Source: Entomobacter blattae
Lineage (GTDB): Bacteria > Pseudomonadota > Alphaproteobacteria > Acetobacterales > Acetobacteraceae
DNA: 64,000 nt
Direction: 5' to 3'
Assembly: GCF_014672835.1 (NCBI RefSeq)
Contig: NZ_CP060244.1
Span: forward strand, 718,501-782,500
Of this stretch, positions 34,901 through 43,488 are shown one piece after another. The number at the start of each line of letters is the position of its first letter. Within the stretch, counting starts at the first letter, position 1. Both the position numbers and the translations under genes were made by a program. The notes under the pieces are model-generated. The model was not told the origin of the DNA and made no database searches. It saw only the letters and a list, made by a program, of their open reading frames with translations.

Positions 34901-35593
34901 GTTTTGGGCCACAAAAGAAAAAAACTGTTTAACGGCAAGTTTTTCTTGGTTCGCGCTGGCAAAAATATCTCTAAGGGGTGTTAGCTTGCTATGGGCTGGC
35001 AACCAAAGGCTACTTTTGGAATCAAAAGGAAAAATGAGAAAATGGTTTTTCTCAGCAAAAGCCAACAATGCCTCTTTCTCAGGAGGTGTAAGCGAACCTA
35101 TATTGAAGAGAGCTATAAGAGGTTGAGTTGGGAAAGAGTGTTGGTTTTCTTCAAGGGTTGAAAGATAGGCCTGGAAGCTATTGTCTTTCTCCAGATCAAA
35201 AATCAAAAGGTCAGCGTGCTCGGATTCTTGTACGAAATCCTTTAGTGAATCTGCAAAATAGGTGTTGTGGAGAAAAAGGGTCTCTTTAAAATCAGGAAGC
35301 CGTGCGCGTAAGGTGTTTTTATGTGGACCTGTCTCCCTTAAGACACAGAAACTGGTCAGGCTAGACTTCAATCCCACCCCTTCTTGCAGTAAAGAAAAGG
35401 TGTCCTGGTTTTCGCCTTCACTTACAGCAATCTGGGAGAACGGGAATTGGCTGACCGTCCAGTAAAGAAAAACATGCAGGGGGCTGATCTTTTGCGAAGC
35501 CCTGAATAAAGACTTTGGTGGGGCAAAAATATAAGAAAATTGCTGAACATTCTGGAATATGGGAGAGTGTTCGACAGAGACGTTTTGGCTCAT
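31937..35593 (-). CDS. Giant multidomain glycosyltransferase (GT4-like plus GT2)
   Basis: A 1218-residue protein. Residues 1-240 look like a degenerate Rossmann/methyltransferase-type domain (ADLLIFDLE, LIALFNIG). A coiled coil of about 85 residues follows (near 265-345), then about 210 residues of acidic, Ser/Glu-rich disordered sequence. From 560 to 920 is a GT4/GT1-like domain (VLFVAGEPHTPGVLYRCYRN, FDADDIVFKPELA, VMRNIYD, APLEVDNIFCNAKSEIKF). A GT2 domain closes it from about 950 (VSVVITSYNYAHC, VDDGSSD, MQLDADNRLL, MGWEDFDLWCTFAEMG). It shares DD[IL][VI]F motifs with the 931-residue protein at 37.7 kb. It likely builds a surface polysaccharide; exact sugars unknown. Confidence 0.88.
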   Translation of the reverse strand: MSQNVSVEHSPIFQNVQQFSYIFAPPKSLFRASQKISPLHVFLYWTVSQFPFSQIAVSEGENQDTFSLLQEGVGLKSSLTSFCVLRETGPHKNTLRARLPDFKETLFLHNTYFADSLKDFVQESEHADLLIFDLEKDNSFQAYLSTLEENQHSFPTQPLIALFNIGSLTPPEKEALLAFAEKNHFLIFPFDSKSSLWLPAHSKLTPLRDIFASANQEKLAVKQFFSFVAQNWQKDILAVQTLESHKQKKLLPERSASEKMEVIQKLQINLHKSEKNTALFAERQKETADKLAASQAHIETLQHHISLLQQNLKALSHSNQKLHQRLAEERKENAQTSWALTLKTLPEESQPLIAHHATLSNTSASGEKSQPPKEKNRPMESVSSLEGSAQAEEVKPEDDHKNTEKSKSKPSPFLRIPSWTKVFQQAFSPSSHQKDRMKDRAQENIQDTLQKEPHQLNPQIDLPGGPESENGTLVAVENPTSSEPPSQKEQQSKETSAPESSSHSLSGDSLSEENENISSSEDSTALLTLEREIGRDDTPSNLEEDLLLEVIDPEVLLPPTLREHEKGKIQNVLFVAGEPHTPGVLYRCYRNAEACRLAGLDAQVANLADINPDHITWADCLIVWRAEFSGHVDIMIHLAHEKGIPVIFDADDIVFKPELARIDIIDGIRTIGSTEYHTEQFFTNVRRTLVRSDYGIASTPELAQQMSEAIPPVQVMRNIYDRTMLTFARRCVRQRQLLASDGLIRIGYTSGTRTHQKDFLVALPALIKVLRQRPEVRLVLFRESGNKRPILIMEEFPELLELSSQVEWRDTVPLEELSYEFSRFDISIAPLEVDNIFCNAKSEIKFTEAALANVCSVVSPTGPFKRLVIHGKTGFLATTPEEWEHYLLELIDNPDLRQKMAQAAYHSVLWNFGPERQGKQFKVFLDSISKTSTATESMELLIKRGPYSQGIVPVVPESTILYARDMLESAEVSVVITSYNYAHCIKEALDSVYQQDLSVIDLIVVDDGSSDSSQELLVNWAQDHANRFNRLYILQSQKNSGLGGARNIGIAATETPYIMQLDADNRLLPAACSTLLKTLKDNPLAAFAYPLIQPFGEKSNLMGERPQGEPPYYPLSLVRGNYIDAMAMITRWGWAAAGGYYVNREAMGWEDFDLWCTFAEMGLYGVQAKTILAEYRVHHTSMTNTLTEQNTHKPKVVEFVENRHPWVKILAREGLHRH

Positions 35594-36076
35594 GAATATA
35601 AAGGCTCTAACTTTGAACTTCTGACACTGGAATAAGCTTGATAATATTTCAGGGAATATTATACAAGGGCACCAACATTCTAATAAAAGATGAACATTCT
35701 TTACGTGCTAAGCTTATCCACTATTTTACATAGCCTTCTAAAAACCTAGTTATGGGATATAAAGCCTAGATAAAGGCTTGAGAAATACTAGCAGGTTTTG
35801 GAAAGGCTGGCTAGGGATAAGCCTGGCTTTAAGCGGAAACGAGGTTTCTCTGGCACGCCTAAAAAAATAAAGAAAAAACATTAAAATGTCTTATTCCTGC
35901 AGTAATATAAAAACAAGTGAAAAATGGTGCTTATAAGCAAATCACAGCGAGTATTTAAAGAACGATAAGAAAACGAAATAATACTTGTTTTTAAAGTTTG
36001 GTTTGTGCTAAGCGTTTAATTGACATTATAAAAAACAACAAAATAGTGGTTAAATAAAAATAGGAGAAGGTTAGTA
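35594..36076. other. AT-rich divergent intergenic region before the surface protein gene
   Basis: 483 bases separating two divergent genes. No coding frame is seen. A TTGACA box lies at 36020-36025. Several TAAAA/TTTTA stretches suit promoters on both strands. Confidence 0.6.
36020..36047 (+). promoter_or_regulatory. Candidate promoter of the surface-protein gene
   Basis: TTGACA (36020-36025), a 16-nt spacer, then AATAGT (36042-36047) as a 4-of-6 match to the -10 box. The start codon is 29 nt after it, preceded by AGGAGAAGG. The strong -35 and ribosome-binding site fit a highly expressed gene. Confidence 0.45.
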
Positions 36077-37504
36077 ATGGCCATTGTAACGGTCCTAGGC
36101 GCTACAGGCGATACCCATCTAACAGTAACTGTGGATGGGAGCTATTCAGAAAGACAGGCAGACGCTTTTGCACAAAGACTGCTTGATATTTATTCTACTA
36201 CAGATACAACCAAAGCTGTACACGGTTTGGTTAGCCAAGATGGAGGGCTGACAACAAGCGCATCAAGCAATTACGGTGCTATTACAGAGGGTAGTCTATA
36301 CTTTGTTAATAGCCACTACACAGACCTGGTTATAGGTAAACTCAATTCTGGTTCTTCTGTTGCTGGTGCAGGTGCTGGTACAGCAATTATTCCTTCTTCT
36401 GCAAATTCTACCGATGAGGTGCTTACTCAGCCTGTTACTGTTGTTGCGGGTGGTGAGCAGAATACCGAACTTCAGGTTTTGGCTGGTAGTGCTTCTAACG
36501 TTACTTACTATGCCCATTATGAGAACGGCACAATCATTGGCGCTGGTGGTTCGCTGAACTTCTATGGTAGCCAGGAAAGTGGTTCGGCTGGAACCTATCA
36601 AATCGTTACAGCTTTAAACGGTAAGAGCACACTTTATCTGGGTCTGAGCTCCAACTCTGTTTATTCTCAAGGTAGCGATACAATTGTTGGTCCTTATGCT
36701 GGGGTAGAGAATCTTGATGCTGGTTACAGTCAGCAAGTTACTTTGGTTGGAAGCAACTCTGTTGTTAACACAAGCAGTAACTCAAACATTGTTGATATTG
36801 GATCTGGAAACTCTATCTCTGTTGCAGGTCACAGCTTCATTAGTCTTGGTGATCAAGGCACAGCAAGCCTTATCGGCGCCTCAAGCACAGTGAGCGGGGG
36901 CACAAACTCTACCGTTTCTGCTACCAGCAGTGAGCTCAGCGTTATCCAGGGCTTTGGTAACAGCATTACAAGCACAGGCAGCCTGACATTCTATAACGGA
37001 ACCAGTAACTCTACAGTAACAGCTGCAAATTCCACCATCTTCGGTGCAGCAGGCCTGAACTTGAAATACAATGTCACCGGTGATCCTACCAAGAGCTTCT
37101 TTACTGCAAGTGATGGTAATGAAACCCTTGATGGTTCTTCTTCAAGCAATGCGCTTGTGGTTTATGCAACTAGAAATGGTAACCTCAGCGTTGTTGGTAG
37201 TAACAGCGATGATACCTTTGTTGGTGGCACAGCTAATGCAACCTTTACCGGTGGTCTGGGTGATAACCACTATATGTTCCAGAATGGCAGCGGTGGTGGT
37301 AATGATGTTATCACAGACTTTAGCGCTTCTTCTGGGAACAAAATTGAGCTTTACAACTACAATCTGACCAATGAAACTCTGCAGTCTATCCTTGATAGTG
37401 CTCAGAATACTTCTCAAGGGAAAACCATTGTTCTGTCCGATAACACCAAAATTACCTTTACTGGTGTTGATAATCTGTCAGTTAACGACTTCAAACTGGG
37501 CTAA
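36077..37504 (+). CDS. Ser/Thr/Asn-rich secreted surface protein with RTX-like C-terminus
   Basis: A 475-residue acidic protein of low complexity. The N-terminal 80 residues (MAIVTVLGATGDTHLTVTVDGSY..) form a small unit; the rest is beta-helix-like, rich in Ser, Thr, Asn and Gly, with many NST/NSxV elements. Near the end are GGTANATFTGGLGDNHYMFQ and GGNDVITDFSASSGNKIEL, the glycine/aspartate tail of type I secretion (RTX) substrates. There is no signal peptide and no Cys. Codons (AAC, GGT, many GCT/TCT) are more biased than in neighbours, suggesting high expression. The flanking glycosyltransferases make it a candidate glycoprotein. Confidence 0.78.
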   Translation: MAIVTVLGATGDTHLTVTVDGSYSERQADAFAQRLLDIYSTTDTTKAVHGLVSQDGGLTTSASSNYGAITEGSLYFVNSHYTDLVIGKLNSGSSVAGAGAGTAIIPSSANSTDEVLTQPVTVVAGGEQNTELQVLAGSASNVTYYAHYENGTIIGAGGSLNFYGSQESGSAGTYQIVTALNGKSTLYLGLSSNSVYSQGSDTIVGPYAGVENLDAGYSQQVTLVGSNSVVNTSSNSNIVDIGSGNSISVAGHSFISLGDQGTASLIGASSTVSGGTNSTVSATSSELSVIQGFGNSITSTGSLTFYNGTSNSTVTAANSTIFGAAGLNLKYNVTGDPTKSFFTASDGNETLDGSSSSNALVVYATRNGNLSVVGSNSDDTFVGGTANATFTGGLGDNHYMFQNGSGGGNDVITDFSASSGNKIELYNYNLTNETLQSILDSAQNTSQGKTIVLSDNTKITFTGVDNLSVNDFKLG

Positions 37505-37552
37505 TATTTCTTTCTCCTATTACTCAGTATTCCGATTACTCAGGATTACTAT

Positions 37553-37586
37553 AAAAACCAGGCACAGCAATGTGTCTGGTTTTTTA
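37553..37586 (+). terminator. Strong terminator after the surface-protein gene
   Basis: AAAAACCAGGCACA pairs with TGTGTCTGGTTTTT (one G-U pair) around loop GCAA, then further T. It isolates the surface-protein transcript from the glycosyltransferase gene downstream. Confidence 0.9.
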
Positions 37587-37700
37587 TTTGAGGTGAGGGA
37601 ATTTTTTTTAAAGAAAAAAGGCTCTTGTTATTGAAATGTTCCACAGGTTAAAAGAAAGAAGGATTTAGAAAAAGAGAAATTATATGAATGGTGCCGCCGA

Positions 37701-40496
37701 ATGAATCAACCTTTAATGAAAAATCAGAGTGATCTTGAAAAGGATAAAGATAGCATTCTTGAAAGCTATCGCTCGAGCTTGATGATTCAGGATAAGCAGA
37801 TTAGAGGTCTGGAAGCAGAGCGGGATCGACTTTTACATCAGATGCATCAGGTCCAAAATTCTCTTTCGTGGAAAGTTACTCTGCCGTTAAGACTGATAAG
37901 GGTTGCCATGGATGGACGACGAGATGTTTTGAGAGTGTATTTAAACATTTTTCGTCATAGGCTTCTTCGGATCAGACAACCAGATTTTAGAAGGAGAATC
38001 TACGAGCGGGTAACATCACGATTGTTCCCCCCTAAAGTGCCTTCACAGGGCGAACCGAGATCCGCTGGTGTTAAAAAAGAATATTACAGAGCCCCCCAAA
38101 CACATGTGGCTGAAGAGATTTTTTGTCCTTCTGTTCTCATTGTAGCAGAGCTTACATTGCGCCAATGTGCCAAATATAGAGTATGGCAAAAAAAGGAATA
38201 TCTCGAAAGTCTTGGGTGGGAATGCCGGGTGATAGACTGGCGTGAAACGCAGGAAGTTCAGTCTGCCCTTCAGTTTTGTACGCAAGTTATTTTTTATCGA
38301 GTGCCAGGATTCGATAATGCTTTAGATATGGTAAAAGAGGCAAAACGTTTAGGGCTTAAGCCTTTTTGGGAAGTGGATGACCTGATTTTTGATCGAGAGG
38401 CCTATAAAGAGAATAGCAATATCGCCCATCTTTCTCAGGAAGAATATAGGTTATTGTTTTTTGGAGTCGAGAAATTCCTTGCTTGTTTAAAAGCCTGTGA
38501 CCGCGCCATTGCTTCTACTGAAGCTTTGGCTCAAGCGATGAGAGATAAGGGCATTGAACAGGTCGATGTCATTGAGAATGCGATTGACCAGGAAACACTC
38601 GATATTGTTGCCGATATTAAACAATATAGAGCAGATCCCCATTCCCCACAGAATCGGGTTTATGCTGAAAAATATAAAGACCATGTTGTTATCACTTATG
38701 GGTCCGGCACAAAAACACATAATGCAGATTTTCTTACGGCTGCACCGGCTTTAGCAGAAGTGATGAAAAAGAACCCCAAAGTGCTCTTACGCATTGTGGG
38801 AGAATTAGGCCTTCCTGATATTTTTGACGACTTGAAAGACCAGGTAGAATATATTGAGAGTAAGGTCTATTCGGAATATCTCAATATTTTTTCCCGAAGC
38901 GATATTGCTATTGCTCCCCTAGAGGAAACGCTTTTTAACGAATGTAAGAGTAATATAAAATATATTGAAGCTTCTGTTTTTTCTATTCCATCAGTGTGCT
39001 CTCCCCGTCAGCCTTTTAGTCAGATTATTAGGCAGGGTGAGAATGGCTTTTTGGCCCAAAGTCATTCGGAGTGGGTTAAGGCCTTAACCCTGTTGGTAAA
39101 TGACGCCGAACTTAGACGTTCAATGGGGGAAAAGGCCCAAGAAACAGTTGATGGACGCTATTCCCAAAAAGCCATTGCCGAGCAACAGGTTAAGCCGGTA
39201 TTCCCCTTACCTGAAAAACCAAAATCTCGACCTTTTCGTGTCATGTCTGTTAATATTTATTATGAGCCACGCTCTTTTGGTGGGGCAACCTTTGTTGCTG
39301 AAGCGGTGAATAATTTTTTAGTCAAGGAGCCGAATGTAGAAGTTGCGGTCTTTACCTCAAAAGCCAAGGATGGCCAAGCCTATGATGGGATGATTCGCTA
39401 TACCCTGGATAATGGGGTTATGGTTGTTGCTTTACCGCTGACTGATAATCATGGTGGTTTGAGTGGATTGAACAATGAAATGGCTGGTGAACAATTTACG
39501 ATGTTCCTTAAAGCTTATAGGCCAGATGTTGTCCATGTTCATTCTATACAAGGGCTTGGTATTGCCATGTTACGGCAATGTCGCAGGCTTGGGATCCCCT
39601 ATGTTTTAACATTGCATGATGCTTGGTGGCTGTGTGAGCGGCAGTTTATGGTGGATTCAGCAGGCAGTTATTGCTTCCAGAAAAGGGTAGATGTAAAAGT
39701 TTGCCAGTTGTGTGTTCCGGCTGCGCGGCATTTGCAGGAAAGAAGAAATATTCTTCGGCAGGTTATGGATTCAGCAGCATGTTTGATCTCTCCAAGTGCT
39801 TCTCATGCAGAGCTCTATAAAGCTAATGGGGTAGGCCAGAATAACGGCTTGCAAGTCATTAAAAATGGCGTACCTTTGCCAAAAACCCTCCGAACAGCAC
39901 GGAAAGCGGGTACCCCTATACGATTTGGGTATGTGGGAGGAAATGAAGTTATTAAAGGGTTTCCACTCATAGAGCGGGTTTTTCAGGATATCCCTGATGG
40001 GGGATGGAAGTTATTCTTGGTCGATAATAAGGTAAATCTTGGATATTCCTCTATCAACGTCTCCGGTTGGAAGAATAAGGAGAACGTTGTGATTGTTCCT
40101 GCCTATAACCAAAATACAATGGATGATTTCTATAATCATATAGATGTGTTGCTCTTTCCATCACAGTGGAAAGAGAGTTATGGGTTAACAGTCCGGGAAG
40201 CGTTAGTGCGTGATATCTGGGTTATTTCAACTTCTCCTGGAGGCCAGGCGGAAGACATTATCGATGGCGTTAACGGTACTCTTATCCCCATTGATGGGAA
40301 AAAAACAACCTTGCAGGAGGCAGTACAGGCACTCCTGAAGAAACCAGAGTGCTTTACCAATTATCATAACCCTCACAAGGATAGAATCGCGACTTATAAA
40401 CAGCAAGCCGAGGAAACATTTACTGTTTTACAGCATGCTGCAAAGCAGCACCCTTCTATTTCCTCTGAAGAAGAGTATGGAAAAGAGCTTGTATAA
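37701..40496 (+). CDS. Double glycosyltransferase (two GT4-like domains)
   Basis: A 931-residue protein. A short coiled coil (about 10-50) leads to SLSWKVTLPLRLIR, a motif seen in multidomain cell-surface glycosyltransferases. The first GT domain (about 140-500) has WEVDDLIFDREAY, AIASTEALAQAM, APLEETLFNECKSNIKYIEA; the second (about 515-915) has YEPRSFGGATFV, VVHVHSIQGLG, LTLHDAWWLCERQFM, and LFPSQWKESYGLTVREALVRD with the nucleotide-sugar binding Glu pair. Likely adds two successive sugars to a surface glycan. Its last 41 bases overlap the gene on the other strand. Confidence 0.9.
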   Translation: MNQPLMKNQSDLEKDKDSILESYRSSLMIQDKQIRGLEAERDRLLHQMHQVQNSLSWKVTLPLRLIRVAMDGRRDVLRVYLNIFRHRLLRIRQPDFRRRIYERVTSRLFPPKVPSQGEPRSAGVKKEYYRAPQTHVAEEIFCPSVLIVAELTLRQCAKYRVWQKKEYLESLGWECRVIDWRETQEVQSALQFCTQVIFYRVPGFDNALDMVKEAKRLGLKPFWEVDDLIFDREAYKENSNIAHLSQEEYRLLFFGVEKFLACLKACDRAIASTEALAQAMRDKGIEQVDVIENAIDQETLDIVADIKQYRADPHSPQNRVYAEKYKDHVVITYGSGTKTHNADFLTAAPALAEVMKKNPKVLLRIVGELGLPDIFDDLKDQVEYIESKVYSEYLNIFSRSDIAIAPLEETLFNECKSNIKYIEASVFSIPSVCSPRQPFSQIIRQGENGFLAQSHSEWVKALTLLVNDAELRRSMGEKAQETVDGRYSQKAIAEQQVKPVFPLPEKPKSRPFRVMSVNIYYEPRSFGGATFVAEAVNNFLVKEPNVEVAVFTSKAKDGQAYDGMIRYTLDNGVMVVALPLTDNHGGLSGLNNEMAGEQFTMFLKAYRPDVVHVHSIQGLGIAMLRQCRRLGIPYVLTLHDAWWLCERQFMVDSAGSYCFQKRVDVKVCQLCVPAARHLQERRNILRQVMDSAACLISPSASHAELYKANGVGQNNGLQVIKNGVPLPKTLRTARKAGTPIRFGYVGGNEVIKGFPLIERVFQDIPDGGWKLFLVDNKVNLGYSSINVSGWKNKENVVIVPAYNQNTMDDFYNHIDVLLFPSQWKESYGLTVREALVRDIWVISTSPGGQAEDIIDGVNGTLIPIDGKKTTLQEAVQALLKKPECFTNYHNPHKDRIATYKQQAEETFTVLQHAAKQHPSISSEEEYGKELV

Positions 40497-41358
40497 TAGT
40501 GCCTTTATTTCGGCATAGGAGAAGAAAATAAATAATGCGAAAAAGATTAACTTTGGGGGGAAGCGGCTTGCTTCCCCTTTTTTTAAGGTACAGATCTACC
40601 CATTGTGGGTTAAAGAAAGGCGCATAACTGGCGACAATTTTGCGCCAACGATAATGCCAAAAAAGCTGCACAGGATTATCGCGAATAAGTTCCACTTTAA
40701 TAAAGGGTACGTAATGCGATTTTATGACAGACAGCCAGTTGATAATCATGGGGTTGAGGGAAATAATTTTTCTTAATCCACGCCTGTTAGCATACCAGCA
40801 ACTGGCACAGGTTAGGCCAGCTGCCTGGATAGCCACGCCTAAGCCCAATTCGCCATGGTGGATAATTTCAGCTTTGCTCATTTCATGAAAAGGGAGGGTA
40901 AAAACCCTCTGAATAGTTGGGTGATCAAAGGCTTTTCGTTTAAAACATAAGAACCAGGATTGTAAATGCCAGGTCATCTCATAAGATTCGACCATACCCC
41001 ATATATCGCGACCCAGATTTTGCATGGTAGAAAACAAAGGCTGTAGCGGATAGAATGGTCCAAAAATACTATCATTCGTAAAAAGGATTGTTTCAGCTTT
41101 TTCAAGGCATCCTTGCTGGATCAGATATTGCCACGCACCAAAATCCATTCCCCTGTTGGGGCGTGGGTAAATCTTTATTCCCAATTCGTCGCATAATTTC
41201 TGGACATGGGCTGGAACAGAGTCATGGCCGGAAAAGGCCAGGTGAATGTCTAGGCCGCAGAGTGTGAGCTGCTTGAGATAATGGACAACATGCGGAGCAA
41301 TATCGGGAGTGGGATCGTAATGGGCAAAAAGGCAAACGGATCGAGTCATTTTAGACAT
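40456..41358 (-). CDS. Rhamnan synthesis F (RgpF)-like protein
   Basis: 300 residues with the family features near the N-terminus CLFAHYDPTPDIAPHVVHYL, RPNRGMDFGAWQYLIQ near 70, TILFTNDSIFGPFYPL near 90 and GMVESYEMTWHLQSWFLCF near 125. These are GT-A-like proteins used in rhamnose-containing wall and O-polysaccharide synthesis. It converges with and overlaps the 931-residue glycosyltransferase gene by 41 bases. Confidence 0.88.
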   Translation of the reverse strand: MSKMTRSVCLFAHYDPTPDIAPHVVHYLKQLTLCGLDIHLAFSGHDSVPAHVQKLCDELGIKIYPRPNRGMDFGAWQYLIQQGCLEKAETILFTNDSIFGPFYPLQPLFSTMQNLGRDIWGMVESYEMTWHLQSWFLCFKRKAFDHPTIQRVFTLPFHEMSKAEIIHHGELGLGVAIQAAGLTCASCWYANRRGLRKIISLNPMIINWLSVIKSHYVPFIKVELIRDNPVQLFWHYRWRKIVASYAPFFNPQWVDLYLKKRGSKPLPPKVNLFRIIYFLLLCRNKGTIIQALFHTLLQRK

Positions 41359-41472
41359 AGACGCTCTTAACTAATGGGGATTTTTGGAGAATCGTTCTTA
41401 GAAAAATACTCTTTATGGTTAGACTTTTTATACTTTTTGTAAAGGATTATGGCTAAGAGTGGCTGGGGTTGT

Positions 41473-42615
41473 TTAGAGTTTTGCAATGATTGTCTGCTTA
41501 GGGCGATATTTCAAAAGGGGAAGTTCAATATAACGCCAGATAAACCAGGAGAGCAGAATTATTATGGCCACAGAGAGTGTTAAACCTTCCATAGGGGTCA
41601 GGCTTTGTCGTTCAATCAGGGTGTGGGCCGTATAGAGAACAGAATAATGCACGATATAAAGGCTGTAACTATGGTTACTGACGAGAAGGGTAAGCCGTTG
41701 GAGGAGAGGGTTAACGGTTTGGATGGTTATAAGAAAGGGCATACAGAGAGCATAATTGAGGCTGATAAAATTAAAGATAAAAATTTTATGAACGCGTTCT
41801 GGCCAAAATTTAAGAGCAGGATAGTAGAGGATGGAAATGATATAGAGGGTTCCAAACACTCCGATAGCGCATAAGAAAGGTGCAGCTTTTTTAAGCTTAT
41901 GGGAATAAAAATACCAAAACCATGCAGTAGAGGCTCCATAGGTAATAGCATCGAGCCTGTTAATGACCACATTTTTAACGGCTTGGTCCCAATTGGCGGT
42001 GGGGGGCACCATGATACGAAAAACAACTGGTAGGATAAAGAAGACCCCAAAGGTGATTGCAAACCTTTGGCCTGGTCTGATTTTTATGAAGGATAAGGCC
42101 AAAAGAAGGGCAGGAAAGCTTATATAGAACCATTCCTCCACTGTGAGGGACCACGAAACGGCAAACCAGAACGTTACCATAGGCCAAGCCAAGTTTTGGG
42201 TAAGGGTGAGATAATAGAGGAGATAATGTTTTAAGTTGCTCCAGGGGTTAATCAGATTCAGCCAGTAGGAGAGAAATGCCAAAACCCCTATCCAGAAAAA
42301 ATAGGCTGGTAGCGTTCTGCCCCATCGCCTTACCCAGAAAATCCCCCATTGCTTGGCAGAGGCGTTCTGTTCAACAAGGTTAATAACGATAGTACCAATC
42401 AGAAAACCGCTGAGGGTAAAAAACAGCGTTACGCCAAACTCTCCCAACACAATAAGCCCCACGGGAAAAGGGGTTTTAAACCATATGGAGCTAAAATCAC
42501 TTATATGACTGACCAGAACCATTATGATGGCAATGGAGCGTGCGATATCAGGGCCAAAGAGGCGTTTTTTTTCATTTTCAAAGGAGGTCAGCGAAAAAGC
42601 TGTTGGGGCTAACAC
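41473..42615 (-). CDS. Membrane acyltransferase (acyltransferase 3 / OafA family)
   Basis: An integral membrane protein of about 380 residues with roughly ten helices. The family signature is GPDIARSIAIIMVLVSHISDF near the start (the His in the VSHI segment), GVTLFFTLSGFLIG, and WSLTVEEWFYISFP near residue 170. OafA-type proteins O-acetylate surface polysaccharides. The frame stays open to 42666, but those first codons lie inside tRNA-Gln; a start at or after GTG 42615 is needed. No clear ribosome-binding site is visible, so the start is uncertain. Confidence 0.88.
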   Translation of the reverse strand: MLAPTAFSLTSFENEKKRLFGPDIARSIAIIMVLVSHISDFSSIWFKTPFPVGLIVLGEFGVTLFFTLSGFLIGTIVINLVEQNASAKQWGIFWVRRWGRTLPAYFFWIGVLAFLSYWLNLINPWSNLKHYLLYYLTLTQNLAWPMVTFWFAVSWSLTVEEWFYISFPALLLALSFIKIRPGQRFAITFGVFFILPVVFRIMVPPTANWDQAVKNVVINRLDAITYGASTAWFWYFYSHKLKKAAPFLCAIGVFGTLYIISILYYPALKFWPERVHKIFIFNFISLNYALCMPFLITIQTVNPLLQRLTLLVSNHSYSLYIVHYSVLYTAHTLIERQSLTPMEGLTLSVAIIILLSWFIWRYIELPLLKYRPKQTIIAKL

Positions 42616-42634
42616 GCGGTATACCAAAAGATAA

Positions 42635-42709
42635 TGGCTGGGATGGGAGGATTCGAACCTCCGCATGGCGGAATCAAAATCCGCTGCCTTACCGCTTGGC
42701 TACATCCCA
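42635..42709 (-). tRNA. tRNA-Gln(TTG), CCA encoded
   Basis: On the minus strand the acceptor stem TGGGATG / CATCCCA, anticodon arm GCGGA-TTTTGAT-TCCGC (anticodon TTG) and T-arm GGAGG-TTCGAAT-CCTCC fold canonically. G is the discriminator and CCA is encoded (42635-42637). The gene ends 20 nt before the earliest sensible acyltransferase start. Confidence 0.97.
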
Positions 42710-42816
42710 ATTGTTTGCTGAACGCAGCAAAGATAGTTCGTTAAAGTAGATTACCTAATAAGGGTAATTGTTTTTTCAGTAAAGAGGGAAAACGCTAAAA
42801 ATGCGCCAATAGTCCA

Positions 42817-43419
42817 CTAAGAAGAAGATTTTTTTGCAGAAAGGGGAGGCTTTTCCAAGATTAAAAATGGAAATTTAACCAATCGTCCTAAAGCAGAGTC
42901 TAAGGCGGCCATTGTTTTGGAGAGATCATCGGTTTTATCCTGCGCCCAAATACGGAGGGTATAAAACCACACGGCAATAAGGCCCTTGACAAAGGTATGC
43001 CCTTTTAGCCCAGAAGTATCGATTTGTGCAGCCTCTGCCATCCATTTCATACTCAGGGCAATGTGGGCTCCACTCCATAAGCTCAGGCAGGGGTTAAAGG
43101 GGAGGGTATACATGAGCGCCTTAATACCAGGGCGATAGCGTTGCAGAACATCAAAACGGCTCATCAGCAGGTCAAAGAGTTTTTCTCTGGGGGTGGTTTC
43201 GTCTTCCTGCGCTTGCTGAAGGGCAGCTTGGTCGGCCTGGGCGTTTAAGGACAGCAGGATATGGGCTTTAGAGGGGAAGGCCTGGCGAGCTTGTTCGATA
43301 GGATAACCCGCCTGTTTGGCAGCTTGAGCGAGGGTCATCCGGGACCAGCCTGTTTTGGCAGCACAGTCCATACAGGCTTGAAGAAGAGCGTCTTGAAATG
43401 AATCCATTGTCATGGTCAT
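42817..43419 (-). CDS. COQ9 / TetR-like helical protein
   Basis: 200 residues. The N-terminus (MDSFQDALLQACMDCAAKTGWSRMTLAQAAKQAGYPIEQARQAFPSKAHILLSLN, read in pieces) is a TetR-type helix-turn-helix; the C-terminal third (TLRIWAQDKTDDLSKTMAALDSALGRL) has the W..D..DDL..TMAxLD pattern of COQ9 family proteins, which assist ubiquinone synthesis. Both labels describe the same fold. Divided functions cannot be separated by eye. Close to ubiK, another ubiquinone-pathway gene, 1.6 kb away. Confidence 0.8.
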   Translation of the reverse strand: MTMTMDSFQDALLQACMDCAAKTGWSRMTLAQAAKQAGYPIEQARQAFPSKAHILLSLNAQADQAALQQAQEDETTPREKLFDLLMSRFDVLQRYRPGIKALMYTLPFNPCLSLWSGAHIALSMKWMAEAAQIDTSGLKGHTFVKGLIAVWFYTLRIWAQDKTDDLSKTMAALDSALGRLVKFPFLILEKPPLSAKKSSS

Positions 43420-43488
43420 GGCATGGTCCTCGTCGTGAAAGGGAAAAGAAAGAGAGAAGAGACACTGCAGACATCTTTTAAACTGGCC

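Noticed and set aside
42616..42666. Upstream start of the acyltransferase
   Set aside because: Those first codons are tRNA-Gln sequence (MRRFESSHPSH comes from the T-arm and acceptor stem).
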